From NCBI RefSeq assembly GCF_036898095.1, contig NC_090729.1, forward strand, positions 62,153,436 through 62,217,435: DNA of 64,000 nt, written 5' to 3'. The translations under genes were made by a program, and so were the position numbers. A model generated the notes under the pieces. It was not told the DNA's origin. It did not search any database and saw only the letters and a list, made by a program, of their open reading frames with translations. This DNA comes from Palaemon carinicauda. Taxonomy: Eukaryota > Arthropoda > Malacostraca > Decapoda > Palaemonidae. Shown here piece by piece: positions 20,856-29,849 of this stretch (within the stretch, counting starts at the first letter, position 1; the number at the start of each line of letters is the position of its first letter).

Positions 20856-22811
20856 ATGAAGTGCGAATGCAACTTCTGTGGAGTGAAGCGCCCGGACTTC
20901 TACGGGCACAAGGCGTGCTGGACCCACGCCCCCTGCACCGCCAAGAGAGGTGACCTGAAATACTGGGACCCGCAGCACTGTACAGTCTGCAAGAGTCGTT
21001 TAGCCGAGGCGTTCGACGATCCTCCTTCAGCGGAGGCAAGGGTCAACGCTCGAGAGAAGCTACGCAAGTGGGTGCGTGGCTTCCAGAAGAACGACACTGG
21101 ACCGTATCTCGCCAGCGAAGATTTGAGGGCCTTGCTGTTTCCAAAGGCATCCAAAGACTCTGTGGTCGCCAGTGATCAGATACCCACCGTCCAGCTCGTG
21201 GTGGAACCTAATATCGTCATGGCCCAGTCCATGCATGAGTGCCACTTGGATTCCGATAACGTGGAACGTATGTCAGAAGTGTCGGAAGAGACCGAGAAGA
21301 ATCTCATGGGCGAGGAGTTCGACTATGAGGAAGATCAGGTGGAATATCCTGATTCAGAGTCCGAGGTCGCTCCCACTCTTACTCCCGCAGCGACCCCTGC
21401 ACCGTCCGAGGAACCTGTTCCTTCAACTTCCGCCACCCCAGACCCTCTTCCATCGGGCACTCAGGAGGTCTTCAAGATGCTTGAAGCCCTCATGGAAAGA
21501 AAACTTCGAGAGACCCAGGAGCAATTCCGGTCTACCCTAGTCAACTTTAAACAACCCAAACGGATTTCGGTTAAGGACCTTCCCGCTTGCTCGGATACTA
21601 ACCCATGGAGATATGCCGAGAATATGCCGATCACGACTGGTAAGATCTTCATCAGTGAGAAGGTTGGCTCTATCTTGTTGGAAGAAGTGGAATTCTTCCC
21701 GAACTTCAAGGCTTATCCGGACTGTTACGTCTGGCTCAGGTCCGAACCAGCCTCAAAGGAAGAGACCAAACCAAAGGAAGTAATCGTGTTCGATCTCGCA
21801 AAGACCCAGGCTATGCTAGCCAATGCTGTGAAGAGTAAGGGTTTCACCAACTCCAAGATGCCGGCGCTCAGTAAGAAGCACCCAACCTTCGTTGCGCCGA
21901 ATGCTGTGACTTTCCCCTTTATTGAAAAGGCCTTCACAGCAGTCTTAAAGGCAGTGGAGGAATGGAAGCCTTGCCCTGCACTGGAGGAGTGCAGACCCTT
22001 CTCCCTTACCGTTCCTCCCGATGATAGGGACTGGAAAGTCGTCCAGTCAACCTTCACGGTGGGGAAGTTAGAGCCCGACGTAGCCGGTCGTCAGTTCAAT
22101 GATGACCTCCCAAGGCTAAATGATCACCTCCTTCGTAGGGAACAGGATACGAAGGAGAGGCTTGCCGCATCACTGTCCCTCCAGGTACAGCTTGAGCTTA
22201 TGGCCGGGGACACGAGAGTCCCGGACTTTTACATGGTCCTAGCCAAAACACACTTGGCAACGGTGACTAAGGACCTTTATAGCTTCACTAAGGCTCGCAG
22301 AGCCTCCCGTGAATTCGTGTTTGCCAGCGCGACGGTAAAACACGAACCCTGGAGGCTGATTTCCTCCAATATCTGGGGTAAATATCTCTTTCCCTCCTCC
22401 CTGGTGAAAGAGATTGCAGACAAGGCTGCCACGGAGAACAGGAACCTTCTCCACAAGTGGGGCATGTCGAGAAAAAAGAAATCCTCTCAGGACGATGGCC
22501 CTCAACCTAAGAGGAAGTCTCAGAAACTGAAACCCCAGCAACGTCAACAGAGACGGCAGTTTCCGGGTTCCACTACTTCCCAAGTGGCCGCACAGCCACA
22601 GCACACCTTTCAGTTGGTCCCCCAATCGGTGGTGTCGCAGTCACCGGTCTTTACCCCTGCATTTGAGCAACAGGCTACTACCTTTCGTCCCAGAGGTAGG
22701 GGCTCAAACAGAGGTTCCGGCAGAGATTCATCTCGCCACCCCTCCAGAGGCAGAGGAAGAAGGGGAGCTAGCGGCCGAGGTGGCAAACCCTCGGGACACC
22801 AGAAGCAATGA
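20856..22811 (+). CDS. DIRS ORF1, Gag-like protein (651 residues), intact
   Basis: The ATG at 20856 is the first in a long open frame and stops at 22811. The N-terminus is Cys/His-rich (C3, C5, C8, H18, C21, H24, C27, then a later CTVC pair), which suggests one or two zinc-binding sites. An acidic region with many Glu/Asp lies at about 140-175, then a Pro/Thr/Ser-rich linker, a coiled stretch ('MLEALMERKLRETQEQF') and a folded-looking central region. The C-terminus is basic, Gln-rich and RG-rich (ends about 605-651 with many RGR/RGG units), as expected for RNA binding. In DIRS elements ORF1 has the place of gag; the function is inferred from position and the RGG tail. Its end overlaps the start of the RT frame. 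No mutation is evident. Confidence 0.85.
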   Translation: MKCECNFCGVKRPDFYGHKACWTHAPCTAKRGDLKYWDPQHCTVCKSRLAEAFDDPPSAEARVNAREKLRKWVRGFQKNDTGPYLASEDLRALLFPKASKDSVVASDQIPTVQLVVEPNIVMAQSMHECHLDSDNVERMSEVSEETEKNLMGEEFDYEEDQVEYPDSESEVAPTLTPAATPAPSEEPVPSTSATPDPLPSGTQEVFKMLEALMERKLRETQEQFRSTLVNFKQPKRISVKDLPACSDTNPWRYAENMPITTGKIFISEKVGSILLEEVEFFPNFKAYPDCYVWLRSEPASKEETKPKEVIVFDLAKTQAMLANAVKSKGFTNSKMPALSKKHPTFVAPNAVTFPFIEKAFTAVLKAVEEWKPCPALEECRPFSLTVPPDDRDWKVVQSTFTVGKLEPDVAGRQFNDDLPRLNDHLLRREQDTKERLAASLSLQVQLELMAGDTRVPDFYMVLAKTHLATVTKDLYSFTKARRASREFVFASATVKHEPWRLISSNIWGKYLFPSSLVKEIADKAATENRNLLHKWGMSRKKKSSQDDGPQPKRKSQKLKPQQRQQRRQFPGSTTSQVAAQPQHTFQLVPQSVVSQSPVFTPAFEQQATTFRPRGRGSNRGSGRDSSRHPSRGRGRRGASGRGGKPSGHQKQ

Positions 22812-24651
22812 AGTGCTTCCGGTGGGAGGAAGACTTCGCCAATTCCAGGATCGTAGGACCTTCGATCCCTGGGCATACAGCATCGTCAAGAAGGGACTAG
22901 GCTGGAGCTGGATGCAACCACCCCCAGCCTTCCAGCAATTCTCCCAACAGTCAACCCCCCTCCTGGAAGAATACGTCCTATAACTCTTGAACAAGAGGGT
23001 GATCAGGAGGGTAAAGTCAACCAGGTTCCAAGGGAGACTATTTTGCGTTCCCAAGAAGGACTCCGACAAACTCAGAGTCATTCTAGACTTATCCCCTCTC
23101 AACAAGTTCATTGCAAACAACAAATTCAAGATGCTGACTCTCCAACAAATAAGGATCCTTCTGCTTCAAGGGGCCTACACGGTCTCCATAGACCTGGTGG
23201 ATGCCTACTGGCACGTTCCAATGAATCATCACGCTTCCTCCTACCTAGGATTTCGACTCCAAAGGAAAAGTTACGCCTTCAGGGCCTTGCCCTTCGGGCT
23301 CAACATGGCTCCACGGATTTTCACCAAGCTGGTAGACGCCATCGTCCAACAGCTCAGCCTTCGCGGCGTCCAAGTGATGGCCTACCTAGACGACTGGCTG
23401 GTCTGGGCGACATCGCCCGAAAATTGTGTAAGAGCCTGCAACAAAGTCACGCAGTTCCTAGAACATCTGGGATTCAAGATAAACACCAGGAAATCTCGCC
23501 TCTCTCCAGCTCAGAAGTTCCAACGGTTGGGAATCCATTAGGATCTTCAGTCACATCACCTTTCCATCCCGCAGAAGAAAAGGAAGGAAATAGCAGGGTC
23601 TGTCAGAAGACTGCTAAAATCCAAACGGATCTCAAGAAGAAAGCAGGAACAAGTTCTCGGCTCTGTATAGTTCGCCTCTGTGACAAACCCAGTGCTTCGT
23701 GCACAGCTAAAGGATGCCGCGGGAGTCTGGAGACGTTTCGCATCCATCGCTCGAAGAGACCTCAAGAGACGGCTTCTAAACAGACTTCGCTTACTATTAA
23801 AGCCGTGGTTGGAAGCAAAGGCCCTGAAAAGGTCCATTCCTCTTCAACACCCGCCTCCATCGATCAACATCTACACGGACGCTTCACTGGAAGGTTGGGG
23901 AGGTCACTCCCACCAACGACAGGTTCAGGGAACATGGTCTCCCCTATTCAAGACGTTTCACATAAACATCTTTGAGGCCATGGCGGTTCTTCTCACCCTG
24001 AAGAAACTCTCCCCGCCTCCCTCGATCCACATCCGTCTGACTCTGGACAACTCGGTGGTAGTCAGATTTCTCAATCGTCAGGGCTTGAGATCGCCCCAGA
24101 TAAATCAGGTACTTCTTCCGATCTTTCGTCTGGCAGAAAAGAAGAAATGGCACCTGTCTGCAGTTCACCTACAAGGATTCCGCAACGTGACGGTAGACAC
24201 TCTATCATGGACAAGCCCAATAGAGTCAGAATGGTCTCTAGACCCAAGATCATTCTCCTTCATCTCTCACCAAGTCCCAGAACTTCAGATCGATCTCTTC
24301 GCAACGAGCGACAACAAGCAACTTCCTCGATATGTGGCCCGTACGAGGACCCCAAGGCAGAAGCAGTGGACGCCATGTCACTGGATTGGAGCAGATGGTC
24401 AAGGATATACCTGTTCCCTCCCCCCCAACCTTCTGCTGAAAGTCCTCTCCAAACTGAGAACCTTCAGAGGGACAGCGACCCTAGTGGCTCCCAAGGGGCC
24501 CCGGAGCAATTGGTACCCTCTGGTCCTGGAGCTGCAGCCCACGCTGATCCCCCTACCGGGCCCAGTTCTCTCTCAACAAGTACAGAAGTCGACTGTCTTC
24601 GCTTCATCACTAAAATTCAGGGACCTTCATCTCATGATTATCTCTCCTTAG
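22663..24651 (+). pseudogene. DIRS reverse transcriptase and RNase H, two stop codons
   Basis: The frame opens inside the end of ORF1 and shows the DIRS RT lead-in 'VGGRLRQF'. The RT palm motifs are clear: 'DLVDAYWHVP' (about 23190), 'ALPFGLNMAP' (about 23285) and the catalytic 'YLDDW' (about 23385). RNase H follows with an Asp in 'IYTDASLEGW' (about 23870), Glu in 'FEAMAVL' (about 23972), Asp in 'TLDNSVVV' (about 24045) and Asp in 'VDTLSW' (about 24195). A TAA at 22981-22983 and a TAG at 23539-23541, the latter where this family usually has Trp, interrupt an otherwise collinear frame. The 3' part overlaps the recombinase frame by about 500 bases, as in other DIRS elements. It copies element RNA; this copy is inactive unless stops are bypassed. 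Confidence 0.9.
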
Positions 24652-25613
24652 CCGCAAAGAAAAGGTTTGGAATCTCGGAGAAAAGGTTAGACTTCCTCGA
24701 GGAATACAAGACTGAATCCACACGACGGCAATACGAATCTTCCTGGAGAAAGTGGGTCTCGTTCGTCAAAGCAAAAAATTCTACGGAAATCACCATTGAT
24801 TTTTGCATGTCCTTCTTCATTCACCTTCATGGACAAGGCTTAGCAGCCAACACGATTTCCACCTGCAAATCGGCTTTGACTAGACCACTACTGTACGCCT
24901 TCCAGATTGATCTGTCCAGTGATATCTTCAATAAACTACCAAAGGCATGCGCTAGACTACGCCAAGCACCTCCGCCAAAACCTATCTCCTGGTCCCTGGA
25001 CAAGGTGTTCCATTTTGCCTCTAACCTGGACAACGATTCGTGCCCTCTAAAAGACCTGACTCAAAAAGTTATCTTCCTTTTTGCTCTCGCCTCGGGAGCC
25101 CGAGTCAGTGAAATAGTGGCATTGTCAAGAGACGAGGGTCATATCCTGTTCGCAGATACAGGAGAACTTACCCTCTTCCCTGATCCGACGTTTCTCGCAA
25201 AGAATGAACTACCCACCAAGAGATGGGGCCCTTGGAGAATCTGCCCCTTGAAGGAAGATGTCTCTATATGCCCAGTGGAGAGTCTTAAGGTCTATCTTCG
25301 AAGAACTTCAGACTTCGGTGGAGGACAACTCTTCAAAGGAGAAACATCGGATAGTGACCTGTCACTGAAACAACTAAGAGCGAAAATCCCCTGCTTCATT
25401 CGCAGAGCGGATCCTGACAGTACACCCGCAGGTCATGATCCTAGAAAAGTCGCGTCTTCTCTGAATTTCTTCCAGAGCATGGATTTCGAAAGCCTCAAGA
25501 GCTTCACAGGGTGGAAATCGTCGCGCGTTTTCTTTGAGCACTACGCGAAGCAAGTGTATGAAGTTAAACATTTCGTGGTAGCCGCAGGTAGTGTTATGAA
25601 ACCTGCCGTTTAA
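24147..25613 (+). CDS. DIRS tyrosine recombinase (488 residues), intact
   Basis: The first ~160 residues overlap the RNase H frame and may be untranslated; the conserved part starts near residue 165. An N-terminal SAM-like, DNA-binding segment contains 'RRQYESSWRKWVSFVKAK' and 'FFIHLHGQGLAANTI'. The catalytic domain has the first Arg in 'ASGARVSEIVAL' (residue 319), the H-x-x-R box in 'GHDPRKVASS' (His430, Arg433), a Trp in 'TGWKSSR' (456) and the nucleophile Tyr in 'FEHYAKQ' (466). These are the tyrosine-recombinase residues in the usual order. The enzyme would insert circular cDNA without a target duplication, fitting the absence of one here. The start codon is uncertain. Confidence 0.9.
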   Translation: MAPVCSSPTRIPQRDGRHSIMDKPNRVRMVSRPKIILLHLSPSPRTSDRSLRNERQQATSSICGPYEDPKAEAVDAMSLDWSRWSRIYLFPPPQPSAESPLQTENLQRDSDPSGSQGAPEQLVPSGPGAAAHADPPTGPSSLSTSTEVDCLRFITKIQGPSSHDYLSLAAKKRFGISEKRLDFLEEYKTESTRRQYESSWRKWVSFVKAKNSTEITIDFCMSFFIHLHGQGLAANTISTCKSALTRPLLYAFQIDLSSDIFNKLPKACARLRQAPPPKPISWSLDKVFHFASNLDNDSCPLKDLTQKVIFLFALASGARVSEIVALSRDEGHILFADTGELTLFPDPTFLAKNELPTKRWGPWRICPLKEDVSICPVESLKVYLRRTSDFGGGQLFKGETSDSDLSLKQLRAKIPCFIRRADPDSTPAGHDPRKVASSLNFFQSMDFESLKSFTGWKSSRVFFEHYAKQVYEVKHFVVAAGSVMKPAV

Positions 25614-26461
25614 CTCTACATAGAACAGTGAGTTACTTGGGACTTTAACTCTACGGGGGCCTGTGTTGACCCTCTTGTGATACATAGTGATTTCATGGAC
25701 ACTTAGTGTTTCTAATAGACGGTTCTTATCAAGGTGAAATGTCATAGACTTCACATGAGTGCCACATGCTCTAGGGCATGATGTGTTTTTATTCGATAAA
25801 GACTGACGTTCCTCTGGAACTTGTGTTTCTGAAAGTAAAATTTCTTCCAGATTCAAGATTGAAGTCTTTTGTTTTCTATGTACATTATTCTTTATTATTG
25901 TAAATTAACTTTACACTTATTATTGCAATTGTTATCACAATAATCTGCAATCTATGAAATAAAATGTCTATTTTATTACATGTGCGTCTCTCTTCGCTCC
26001 TATTAATTGTTATGAAATATATGATTGTCATAGTTTCATTTAACCCCTTCCTTTTGAATGAGAAGAATAATATAAATTTACTTGTATTATATACTCACTC
26101 ATGCTGTGTAATATTCCTACCTGAATACTTACTTTCGTCCTGCCTTCGAGACCAGATTGATCTCTCCTCCAAGGAGCGTAGTGATTATTTATCACTTACC
26201 TATGCTTGATAATATTCCTACCCGAATATTAACCTTCTGTCTTGTCTCCGAGTCCTGCATGAACTCTCCGCAGGGTGAGTAGCCCTTCAATGATCACTTT
26301 GAGATATTGGTATGGTCCACCGGGACTTCTCTGCCAGGGGGGCAGGAAGCTGGATCCCCACGGAAACTCTAACGAGGACACTTTACATACCTCTATTCGA
26401 AGCCCTTGGCACTTGCATAAAAAAGGGGAAAATTTCCACGATACATTAATTCTCTGGTACA
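25614..26461 (+). other. DIRS 3' region, no gene
   Basis: AT-rich, between the recombinase stop and the internal complementary region. A putative TAATATTCCTACC(T/C)GAATA motif occurs twice (about 26108 and 26209). Confidence 0.6.
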
Positions 26462-26557
26462 CTTCCATCAGGACGTCATGGCTTGAGCCCAAAAAACGGA
26501 TTTTGAGCGAAGCGAAAAACCTATTTTTGTGTGAGATAGCCATGCCGTCCTGATGGA
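26462..26557 (+). repeat. DIRS internal complementary region
   Basis: The first half (26462-26496) is complementary to the outer end of the left terminal repeat. The second half (about 26491-26557) is complementary to the outer end of the right terminal repeat, including its extra 40 bases. The block is thus the reverse complement of the two termini joined. Confidence 0.93.
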
Positions 26558-26637
26558 CCCTCCCGTCTATTCTAGTCCAGCCTTTCAGGCCCCGCCCTGT
26601 TCTACTGTATCATGGAGATTAGTAAGAAGCTGGCCTT

Positions 26638-27026
26638 AGGATGATGACGGACGTGACATCATTTAGCAATGGCGCCCGTTTGTTTACGTTTCGAGTACCA
26701 AAAGCAGCCACGGACGAGTGTAACTTTGGAACGGCTCCCCAGTTATTCTCCACCTTTCCATATCGAAGTGTTAACTCTATATGGGGTGCAGATAGCTATG
26801 TGGCGTGTTAATACATGCGTCCCCTGTTGATATACGATATCCTAGAGGGAAACCTTTAGGGTACTCGCTTCAGAAGTTAGAATTCTGTGATAACCTTTAG
26901 TTTAATTCTCTGGGAATATCCCTGTAGTCAAATATACCCAAGGAAGCTACTGAAGGAACCTTCCATCAGGACGTCATGGCTATCTCACCCAAAAATAGAT
27001 TTTTCGCTTCGCTCAAAATCCGTTTT
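26638..27026 (+). repeat. Right inverted terminal repeat of the DIRS element
   Basis: Inverted match to 11921-12280, plus an outer extension ending ...CTCAAAATCCGTTTT. The length is about 389 bp against about 360 bp on the left. Confidence 0.92.
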
Positions 27027-27879
27027 ATAATACTTTTTATCTACCTTCCTGAGTCTGATCAACAAAAACACCATCACACACGTTGCGTGTTAATGTTCAG
27101 GTAAGGTAACAAGGAACAGATGACAGAATAACACCATGTAGTTTTGTCACGCTGGTTTGTTTACTTTATGGTACGGGGACGAACACGTTTGCATGCACTG
27201 CTGCCTGGCGGTAAAGTTGAAATCATATAATTACTTAAAAAATTCATAACCTCACAAATAAATCATTATAAGATTCAACTTGTCACTCACCCTCTTCAAA
27301 AACTTAATCCAGATGACGAATATTTTTTATCAACATATCTTGTTTTAGCCTAGCTTGCTTGCTAGCTTGTTAGATTGTCCAGCCTTGTGCTGGGTACGGG
27401 CTCTTGCGTTGACAGCCCATTTTTTATTATGTAGTAGTGGACTAAAGCCAACTTTTCTTGTTGGCATAGGCCATTCCCTTGGTCGGCCTGTAGGTCACCA
27501 GCAAATTTTAAAGTAGGTTGATCATATAAAAGGAAATTTTTAAAGTTTTCAGTAGTAGAGATAGTTTTTAACAGGGTAAGGATGATGGTGGTAGTAAGAG
27601 AGGGCCGTCATTTCACGAATAGTGGTAGTTAGAAAATTGGGGTGTAAGGCCATTGAATAGTAGAGAAAGGTTGAGGGTGGGGTTGTCCAACCCTTTACTC
27701 CCGAGGGTCCCTGCGGAATGTTTTTAGTAGTAGAGTAAGTTCAGAAAAATACAGAAGATGCGGTGAATAGGGCCTTATGATGAGGGGATGAGATGGTTAG
27801 GTGAGTAATCTGCGGAAACTGATTAAACATTTAAAAACATGAACATTATTTCAGTCGCTTTCAATCATTTATGCTTATG

Positions 27880-27970
<91 letters not shown>

Positions 27971-28055
27971 ATTAGAATTATTTTGATTTTAACTTTTTGT
28001 CATCAAGAAATATTTTTAACACTTCAGTATTGTATAATGTTCCAGGAAAGGATAA
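27027..28055. other. Non-coding repeats, including a dispersed-repeat fragment and (TA)n
   Basis: The 27280-27510 part contains 'TTGTCACTCACCC' and 'GGGCTCTTGC' motifs that recur in the same order at about 29110-29240. The part 27445-27500 matches 42345-42400 in reverse orientation. A purine-rich stretch (about 27540-27800) resembles 29280-29520. No coding frame is supported. Confidence 0.55.
27882..27967. repeat. (TA)n microsatellite
   Basis: A run of about 86 bases of alternating TA. Confidence 0.97.
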
Positions 28056-29010
28056 ATGCAATTAAGAATTCCAAGAAAGTTATTCAATTTGCAAAGCAAT
28101 GGGGCTTCCAGGATTACATTACTTGCTTGCTTGTACAGTTGTAACGTGTTTGCCTCGCATTTGCATGGCGGCATATCAATCCCTGCCCGGGACCATAAGT
28201 TTAAGCTGTTTACTGGAGGCCACTGCTGTGCTTGGGCCCCACAGGAGTGGGTTGGGCCCCACAGGAGTGGGTTGGGCTTGCCCAGCTGATATTCTGGGGA
28301 GAACCTATTCTGATGAAACTATAACTGAAACTAGACACCTCTGACCTACAATACTTATCCAACTTTGATTCTACTTTACCATTTTAATTATATACTGTGA
28401 TACTGATTTAATCTTCCATTTTCATTTACTTGAATCCTATTTACTAGTTATTTCCTAATCTTAGATATCTCTACTGTCTTTTTCCTTTTCCTCTGGTCCT
28501 CCTTATAAGAGAAAACCAAAGTCCTGATTGGTCAAGTCATCCATTTCTATCTTTTGTCTTCTTTGGTTACTATGATAAACGAACATCCGAAAACTTATAG
28601 ATTTAAATCTCTAAGATTCAAACCTTCTATTTGATTGATAATATGTTTGTAATATAAGCATCTAGTATGGGATAGTTAAACCCGAGATATTGAAGGGAGT
28701 AACGTAGGTCAGGGATAGTAGCAAGCTTAAGGTTCGTTCTTATGTTTCAAAGGTGATCTTGAAATATTAACTAAACTCTTGTCCAACATTTTGGATCTGA
28801 AATAGAGCCCAGGAGTGAAATAGCTTTAGTAAAGGAAACAAAATAAGGCGTATAAATGATTGCCACATGTGGAGTATTTGATGTCTGGACCAATGATAAA
28901 GGTTTTTCCTGGAGTGAAGATTATGGTGTTATGCACTTTAGTGATTATAAAGTGCTCCTATGTCCCTCAGCTATTTCTTTGTTGTATGTTGTAGAGAGAG
29001 AGAGATGTTT
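28056..29010 (+). repeat. Dispersed segment A
   Basis: Shares an ordered series of blocks with 31640-32430: AAAGCAATGGGGCTTCCA, TTGGTCAAGTCATCCATTTC, GATAAACGAACATCCGAAAA, GTTAAACCCGAGATA and TAGTGATTATAAAGTGCTC. The function is unknown and no shared open frame is evident. Confidence 0.75.
28120..28350 (+). mobile_element. SINE-like unit with a tRNA-type head
   Basis: The stretch 'GTTGTAACGTGTTTGCCTC' followed by 'CAATCCCTGCCCGGGACC' resembles the A- and B-box spacing of tRNA-derived SINEs. A tail region has a 20-base unit (about 28229-28275) repeated twice. It lies within segment A (28056-29010) and seems absent from the related segment at 31640-32430, consistent with an insertion. No clear target duplication was found. 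Confidence 0.4.
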
Positions 29011-29849
29011 TTCTTTTCAGATTTATTACGACGGGTTCAACAATTACAGTTTCACAGTGCATCCAGTAAAACGTATACAATCAGTACACATGGCCATTTA
29101 CAAGGGCTGTGTTGTCACTCACCCCTTTCAAAAACTTCTTTGTAATCTAATAAAACCGATTTTACTGCATTCATTGTGTGTGTGTAGATTGCCATGCAAA
29201 TAGCATGACATGGGCTCTTGCCGCTGGGCAGCCCGTAAGAGAACTAGATTTGTAAAGGGTATACTCCAAGGAGTAAAATTTATATCAATAAAAGGAACGT
29301 TAGGTAAAAATAGGAAAAGGAATGTTAGGTAAAGGATAGGTAAAAGAAATGAGATGTAAGGATGATGAATGAGTGATGGAATGGAATGGTACAAGACGTG
29401 ACAAGGGGTAGATAGTAACCCGAAAAGGGGTCTCCCTTTTAGGTCCACGAAAGAAAGTTTTTAGTCAGAGGATAAAGTATTGATAGTAGTAAGTCCCAGT
29501 AAGTAAAAGAGACTGGGAGAGGAGTGAAGGAATTTTAGTAGGAGAGAATAGGAGTAGGTTTAAACAAAGAAGCTTATTCCTGCTCTTGTGATGGAAAGGG
29601 GAGGGGGCCAAGACTGTGCAGCGCTCGGATAGCTCGCACGAGAAAGGCCCCCTAAGGATAGGGTAAGAAGAGGGTTAACAGGGAAAGAGGGTGGGAGACA
29701 GGAAAAACAAGAGCTGTTTCCTTATGAGGAAGACAGCCTTGTAATAACTATTCTCCATTTAGGAATAGGGAATTGGGAAGGGGAGGATTGCAAGCAGGGA
29801 AGGATTATCTCTGCTCAGTGGCTGAGAACTGGAACTGTTGCAGGAGTTG
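29011..29849. other. Non-coding, purine-rich; likely flank or 3' part of the LINE-type element
   Basis: No open frame of an endonuclease or RT is seen on the minus strand, where ORF2 of the element at 29850-31421 should lie. The part 29200-29240 carries the 'GGGCTCTTGC...GCCCGTAAGAG' motif shared with about 10520 and 27392. Confidence 0.5.

Larger units (their letters stand above)
11921..27026 (+). mobile_element. DIRS-type tyrosine-recombinase retrotransposon, nearly complete, with nested insertions
   Basis: All structural marks of DIRS are present. There are inverted terminal repeats (11921-12280 and 26638-27026), an internal complementary region (26462-26557), ORF1, RT/RNase H overlapping a tyrosine recombinase in another frame, and no target duplication. 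Without the 6.5-kb insertion (13564-20070) it would be about 8.6 kb. Only two stop codons disable the RT/RNase H frame; ORF1 and the recombinase are open. A decayed second copy is at 34290-40836. Confidence 0.92.
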
